Assembly (NCBI GenBank): GCA_963676075.2
Contig: CAXXNZ010000006.1
Span: forward strand, 23,176-87,175
Source of the DNA: JAHJQZ01 sp963676075
Lineage (GTDB): Bacteria > Pseudomonadota > Alphaproteobacteria > Rhizobiales > Devosiaceae
Length of the DNA stretch: 64,000 bases
Reading direction: 5' to 3'
Part shown: piece by piece, positions 59,127 to 64,000 of the stretch
Position numbering within the stretch: position 1 is the first letter of the stretch
Layout: every line of letters starts with the position of its first letter
Translations under genes and position numbers: made by a program
Notes under the pieces: model-generated
Databases searched by the model: none
Told to the model about the DNA's origin: nothing
The model's input: only the letters and a program-made list of their open reading frames with translations

Positions 59127-60266
59127 CTAGAGCTTTTCGAAAAAGCCCTTGAGCTTGTCGAAGAAACCGTCCGAAGTCGGAGAGTTTTCCTTGGTCGACA
59201 GCGTTTCGAATTCCTGCAGCAACTCGCGTTGACGCCTTGAAAGGTTCTGCGGGGTTTCGACATCGAGCTGGACGTAAAGATCACCAGTCTGATTCTGGCG
59301 CAGGACCGGCATGCCCTTGCCCTTGAGGCGAACACGCTGGCCGGCCTGGGTGCCGGCAGCAACCTTGACCTTGGCGCGCACGCCCTCGAGCGTCGGCACC
59401 TCGAACTCACCGCCAAGCGCCGCCGTCGTCATGGCGATGGGGACGCGAGCATAAAGATCGGCGCCGTCGCGATGGAATAGTTCATGCGGCCGGATCGAGA
59501 CGAAGATGTAGAGGTCACCGGGTGGGCCGCCGCGCAGGCCGGCTTCGCCCTCGTTGGCAAGGCGGATGCGGGTGCCGTCCTCGATACCCTTGGGGACATC
59601 GACGGAGAGCTTGCGGCTCTTCTGGCGTCGGCCGTCGCCTCCGCAATCGGTGCATGGCTGATCCATGATCTCGCCGCGGCCGTGACAGGTGGGGCAGGTG
59701 CGCTCGACGGTGAAAAAGCCCGATGCAGCGCGGACCTTGCCGTGACCGTTACAGGTCCGACATGTCGACATGCCGGTGCCCGGCTTGGCGCCGGAGCCCG
59801 AACAGGTCTCGCAGGTTGAAAGCGAGGGCACATCGATATCGACGGTGGCGCCGGCGAAGGCCTCTTCGAGCGAGATTTCGAGATTGTAGCGAAGGTCGGA
59901 GCCGCGGAAACGGGACTGCGAGGTGCGTCCGCCACGGGCGCCGCCCATGAATTCGCCGAACAGGTCGTCGAAGATGTCCGACATTGAGGCGCCGAAATCC
60001 GGGCCGAAGCCGCCGCCGGCGCCACGATGGCCGCCACCGCCCTGGGTGTAGGCGTCATGGCCGTAACGATCATAGGCCGCGCGCTTCTGCGGGTCCTTGA
60101 GCGTGTCGTAGGCTTCGTTGATTTCCTTGAACTTGTGCTCGGCCGTTTCGTCACCCGGATTGCGGTCCGGGTGGAATTTCATGGCGAGCTTGCGGTAAGC
60201 CGATTTCAGCGCGCCCTCGTCGGCATCGCGGCTTACGCCCAGGGTCTGATAATAATCATCGGCCAT
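59127..60266 (-). CDS. dnaJ: Chaperone protein DnaJ
   Basis: 379 aa. The J domain is DYYQTLGVSRDADEGALKSAYRKLAMKFHPDRNPGD, with the HPD triplet. It is followed by a Gly/Phe-rich linker, four zinc-finger repeats (CETCSGSG, CRTCNGHG, CPTCHGRG, CTDCGGDG) and the client-binding C-terminal domain. It stimulates DnaK ATPase. It lies 153 bases after dnaK. Confidence 0.97.
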   Translation of the reverse strand: MADDYYQTLGVSRDADEGALKSAYRKLAMKFHPDRNPGDETAEHKFKEINEAYDTLKDPQKRAAYDRYGHDAYTQGGGGHRGAGGGFGPDFGASMSDIFDDLFGEFMGGARGGRTSQSRFRGSDLRYNLEISLEEAFAGATVDIDVPSLSTCETCSGSGAKPGTGMSTCRTCNGHGKVRAASGFFTVERTCPTCHGRGEIMDQPCTDCGGDGRRQKSRKLSVDVPKGIEDGTRIRLANEGEAGLRGGPPGDLYIFVSIRPHELFHRDGADLYARVPIAMTTAALGGEFEVPTLEGVRAKVKVAAGTQAGQRVRLKGKGMPVLRQNQTGDLYVQLDVETPQNLSRRQRELLQEFETLSTKENSPTSDGFFDKLKGFFEKL

Positions 60267-60370
60267 TCAGGAAGGCTCACGCTTATCGCGTTACGGGAAA
60301 CTCGAGGGTCAAAATACGCACACAGGTGCCGGATTAAAAAGGCTGGGGCTGTCTACGCACTTTGCCAGCA

Positions 60371-60402
60371 AGGCAAAGCAGGCGACATCGCCCGCTTTGC
60401 CT
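60371..60402 (-). terminator. Hairpin between dnaK and dnaJ
   Basis: AGGCAAAGC/GCTTTGCCT outer and GGCGA/TCGCC inner arms form a long stem with small bulges. There is no T-run on the minus strand, so it may attenuate or process the dnaK-dnaJ mRNA. Confidence 0.5.
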
Positions 60403-60419
60403 GCCGGTTGGGTTCGAGA

Positions 60420-62333
<1,914 letters not shown>

Positions 62334-62442
62334 ATTATACCTCTTTCTCAGCAGGCCCGCTTCGCGCCCCTGACGGCAGCAAGCGTTCGGGCCCCTATGG
62401 GGGTGTTGCCGGCTACAGAACTGCAGTCCGGTGTCGCGGCGT

Positions 62443-62471
62443 ATATAGGGACAGCGGTTTTGACCTTCAAG
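62443..62471 (-). promoter_or_regulatory. Sigma-32 (RpoH)-like promoter of dnaK
   Basis: On the minus strand CTTGAA (62466-62471), 16 bp, then CCTATAT (62443-62449) resembles alphaproteobacterial heat-shock promoters. It lies 110 bases before dnaK in the 299-bp grpE-dnaK gap, where nothing else was found. Confidence 0.6.
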
Positions 62472-62632
62472 AACTCAAGGCCACAAACCCGCCCTTTTGG
62501 CGTGAATGACCGCGCTGCTCCGTCAGGTCGCAAACCGCGGTTTTCTCAGGTTCTGCTTAACATGGTCCTTGCAGGGCACATGAGCCCGGCACCGATGAGG
62601 TGGACGAGCAGCGTCATCGGTGCCCGAAAGGC

Positions 62633-63241
62633 TCAGGCTTGCTTGTCGATCTCGGCGCCGGGTGCGGGCTCGGATGCGGCTGGCGCCGCTTTCGGGCCAC
62701 CCTTGGAGACACCGACCATCGAGGGGCGCAGGACGCGTTCGCCGATGGCAAAGCCTGCCTGCATGACCTGCAGGATCGTCCCCTCCGGAACATCGGTGTT
62801 GGGGATTTCGAACACTGCCTGGTGCTTGTGCGGGTCGAATTTCTCGCCTTCGGCGGGAATGGGCTCGACGCCGTGCTTTTGCAGCAGCCGATAGGTCTCG
62901 CGCTCGGTCATCTCGATGCCCTCGATCAGCGACTTGACGTTGTCGTCAGTGCTTTCGCGGACCTCTTCGGGAACCGCTGTCAGGGCACGGGAAAGATTGT
63001 CGGTGACCACCAGCATGTCGCGGGCGAACCCGGAAATGGCATAGTTGCGGGTATCGGAGATCTCGCGATCCATGCGCTTCCTGAGGTTTTCCATATCCGC
63101 TGCAAGGCGCAGCAGGCGGTCCTTCAGCTCGGCATTCTCATTGACGAGGATTTCGACGGGATCCTCGACCGGCGCTTCTGTCTCGGGCGCCATTTCGGTG
63201 TCGATCTGGTCTTCGTCCGGCGTCAGTTCGTTATCGCTCAT
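62633..63241 (-). CDS. grpE: Nucleotide exchange factor GrpE
   Basis: 202 aa. An acidic N-terminus leads into a long coiled coil (ENAELKDRLLRLAADMENLRKRMDRE), then the beta-domain with PHKHQAVFEIPNTDVPEGTILQVMQAGFAIGERVLRPSMVGVSKG. It releases ADP from DnaK. The ATG at 63241 is chosen after GGACGAG. Confidence 0.95.
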   Translation of the reverse strand: MSDNELTPDEDQIDTEMAPETEAPVEDPVEILVNENAELKDRLLRLAADMENLRKRMDREISDTRNYAISGFARDMLVVTDNLSRALTAVPEEVRESTDDNVKSLIEGIEMTERETYRLLQKHGVEPIPAEGEKFDPHKHQAVFEIPNTDVPEGTILQVMQAGFAIGERVLRPSMVGVSKGGPKAAPAASEPAPGAEIDKQA

Positions 63242-63371
63242 GAACATCTCGTCCTGGGCTGGTTGGGTTGGGTGCACCGCATATCGACCACTCGCCGGCA
63301 AATTTCAACAGTGCTGGTGCCGTTGTGTTGCCGCAGTACCGACAATCGGCGCAGGAATGGCGGCAAAGGCG

Positions 63372-64000
63372 CTATTTCTTGCGTGCCACCAGACGGGACA
63401 CGACATGAGCGGTGTAATCAACCACCGGCACGATGCGGGAATAATTAAGCCGCGTCGGACCGATGACCCCGAGCACGCCGACCACCTTGTCATTGGCGTC
63501 CTTGTACGGGGAAAGGATCACCGACGACCCGCTGAGCGAGAACAGTTTGTTTTCCGAACCGATGAATATGCGGACGCCCTCACCCTTCTCGGCGTCGGTC
63601 AGCAGGTCGATCAGCCCGCGCTTGGATTCGATCTCGTCGAGCAATTGCCTGACGCGGTCGAGGTCCTCGGAGGCCATCGCTTCGTTGAGGAGATTGGCGC
63701 GCCCCCTGACGATCAGCATCGGCTCGGCGCTCGAGGCAGCGTCGCTGAGGGTGGCGAACCCGTCATCGACCAGTTTGTCGGTCAGTTCGTCGAGCTCGGC
63801 CTTCTGGGCCTTGCGGCGCTTTTCGAGCTCGGTTCGCGCCTCGGCGAGCGTGCGCCCGACAACAAGGCTGGCAAGATAGTTGGAGGCCTGGGTGATGGCG
63901 CTGGCCGGCAGACCGGTGGCAGCGGCAGGACGCGATTTTCGACCTGACCATCCTGGCCGACCAGCACGACCAGAGCGGAACTGGCGTCGAGCCGGACAAA
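63372..64000 (-). pseudogene. hrcA: HrcA heat-shock repressor, 3' part, with apparent frameshift
   Basis: The window contains the C-terminal part of HrcA, which represses CIRCE-bearing genes. In the lower frame it reads LPASAITQASNYLASLVVGRTLAEARTEL, DGVRIF-type GEGVRIFIGSENKLFSLSGSSVILSPY and VGVLGVIGPTRLNYSRIVPVVDYT. Upstream, LVVLVGQDGQVENRVLPLP continues in another frame; the two join near 63913-63920, consistent with a single missing base. The N-terminus is beyond the window. Sequencing error is the main alternative. Confidence 0.75.

Overview
This 64-kb window is chromosomal DNA from an alphaproteobacterium of the order Hyphomicrobiales (Rhizobiales). The evidence is GC-rich coding DNA and an order-typical gene order: ftsK-lolA-xth, leuS-lptE-holA, parB-parA-rsmG-mnmG-mnmE-rho-hemJ-hemE, maf-aroE-coaE-dnaQ, secB/fxsA/Tim44, hslV-GNAT-hslU, hisB-DUF2628-hisHAFE-coaA and grpE-dnaK-dnaJ. 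A marine Hoeflea-like or Phyllobacteriaceae-like host is plausible, but the genus cannot be fixed from the sequence alone. No rRNA or tRNA gene, transposase, prophage or CRISPR array was seen.

Layout. 0-10.8 kb: rlmN, a TPR-sulfotransferase, rlmJ, a LysE exporter with an Lrp-type regulator divergent from argG, a PAS-GGDEF-EAL protein and a UbiH-family hydroxylase. 11-17.1 kb: an expanded nitrogen-control block with three PII (GlnK) genes and three distinct ammonium transporters, preceded by four sigma-54-like promoters. 17.2-24.4 kb: ftsK, lolA, xth, a cyclic-nucleotide-binding protein, a CenR-like response regulator, an HD-domain protein and a YggS-type PLP protein. 24.5-37.5 kb: leuS to hemE, including parAB and at least five parS-like sites. 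37.55-37.95 kb: the hemE-maf gap has the marks of the replication origin: AT-rich DNA, a perfect CtrA box, DnaA-box-like 9-mers, and genes diverging on both sides. 37.9-46.8 kb: maf, aroE, coaE, dnaQ, secB, fxsA, Tim44-like, smr and hslVU. 47-51.4 kb: histidine biosynthesis and coaA. 51.6-59 kb: a PfkB kinase, nth, an Ada-like alkyltransferase, gpm, dapB, pyrF and small enzymes. 59.1-64 kb: dnaJ, dnaK, grpE and the 3' part of hrcA, which carries an apparent one-base frameshift.

How the parts fit. The centre of the window is the origin/partition domain: parS sites on the left arm, parAB, CtrA and CenR-type cell-cycle control, and ftsK. The PII/Amt block sits where many Rhizobiales carry a single glnK-amtB pair, so it looks like a local expansion. 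The heat-shock block has a sigma-32-like promoter before dnaK, and the HrcA repressor may be lost or mis-sequenced. Two families of palindromic intergenic repeats (one of 45 bp, one of about 92-95 bp) are scattered between genes.
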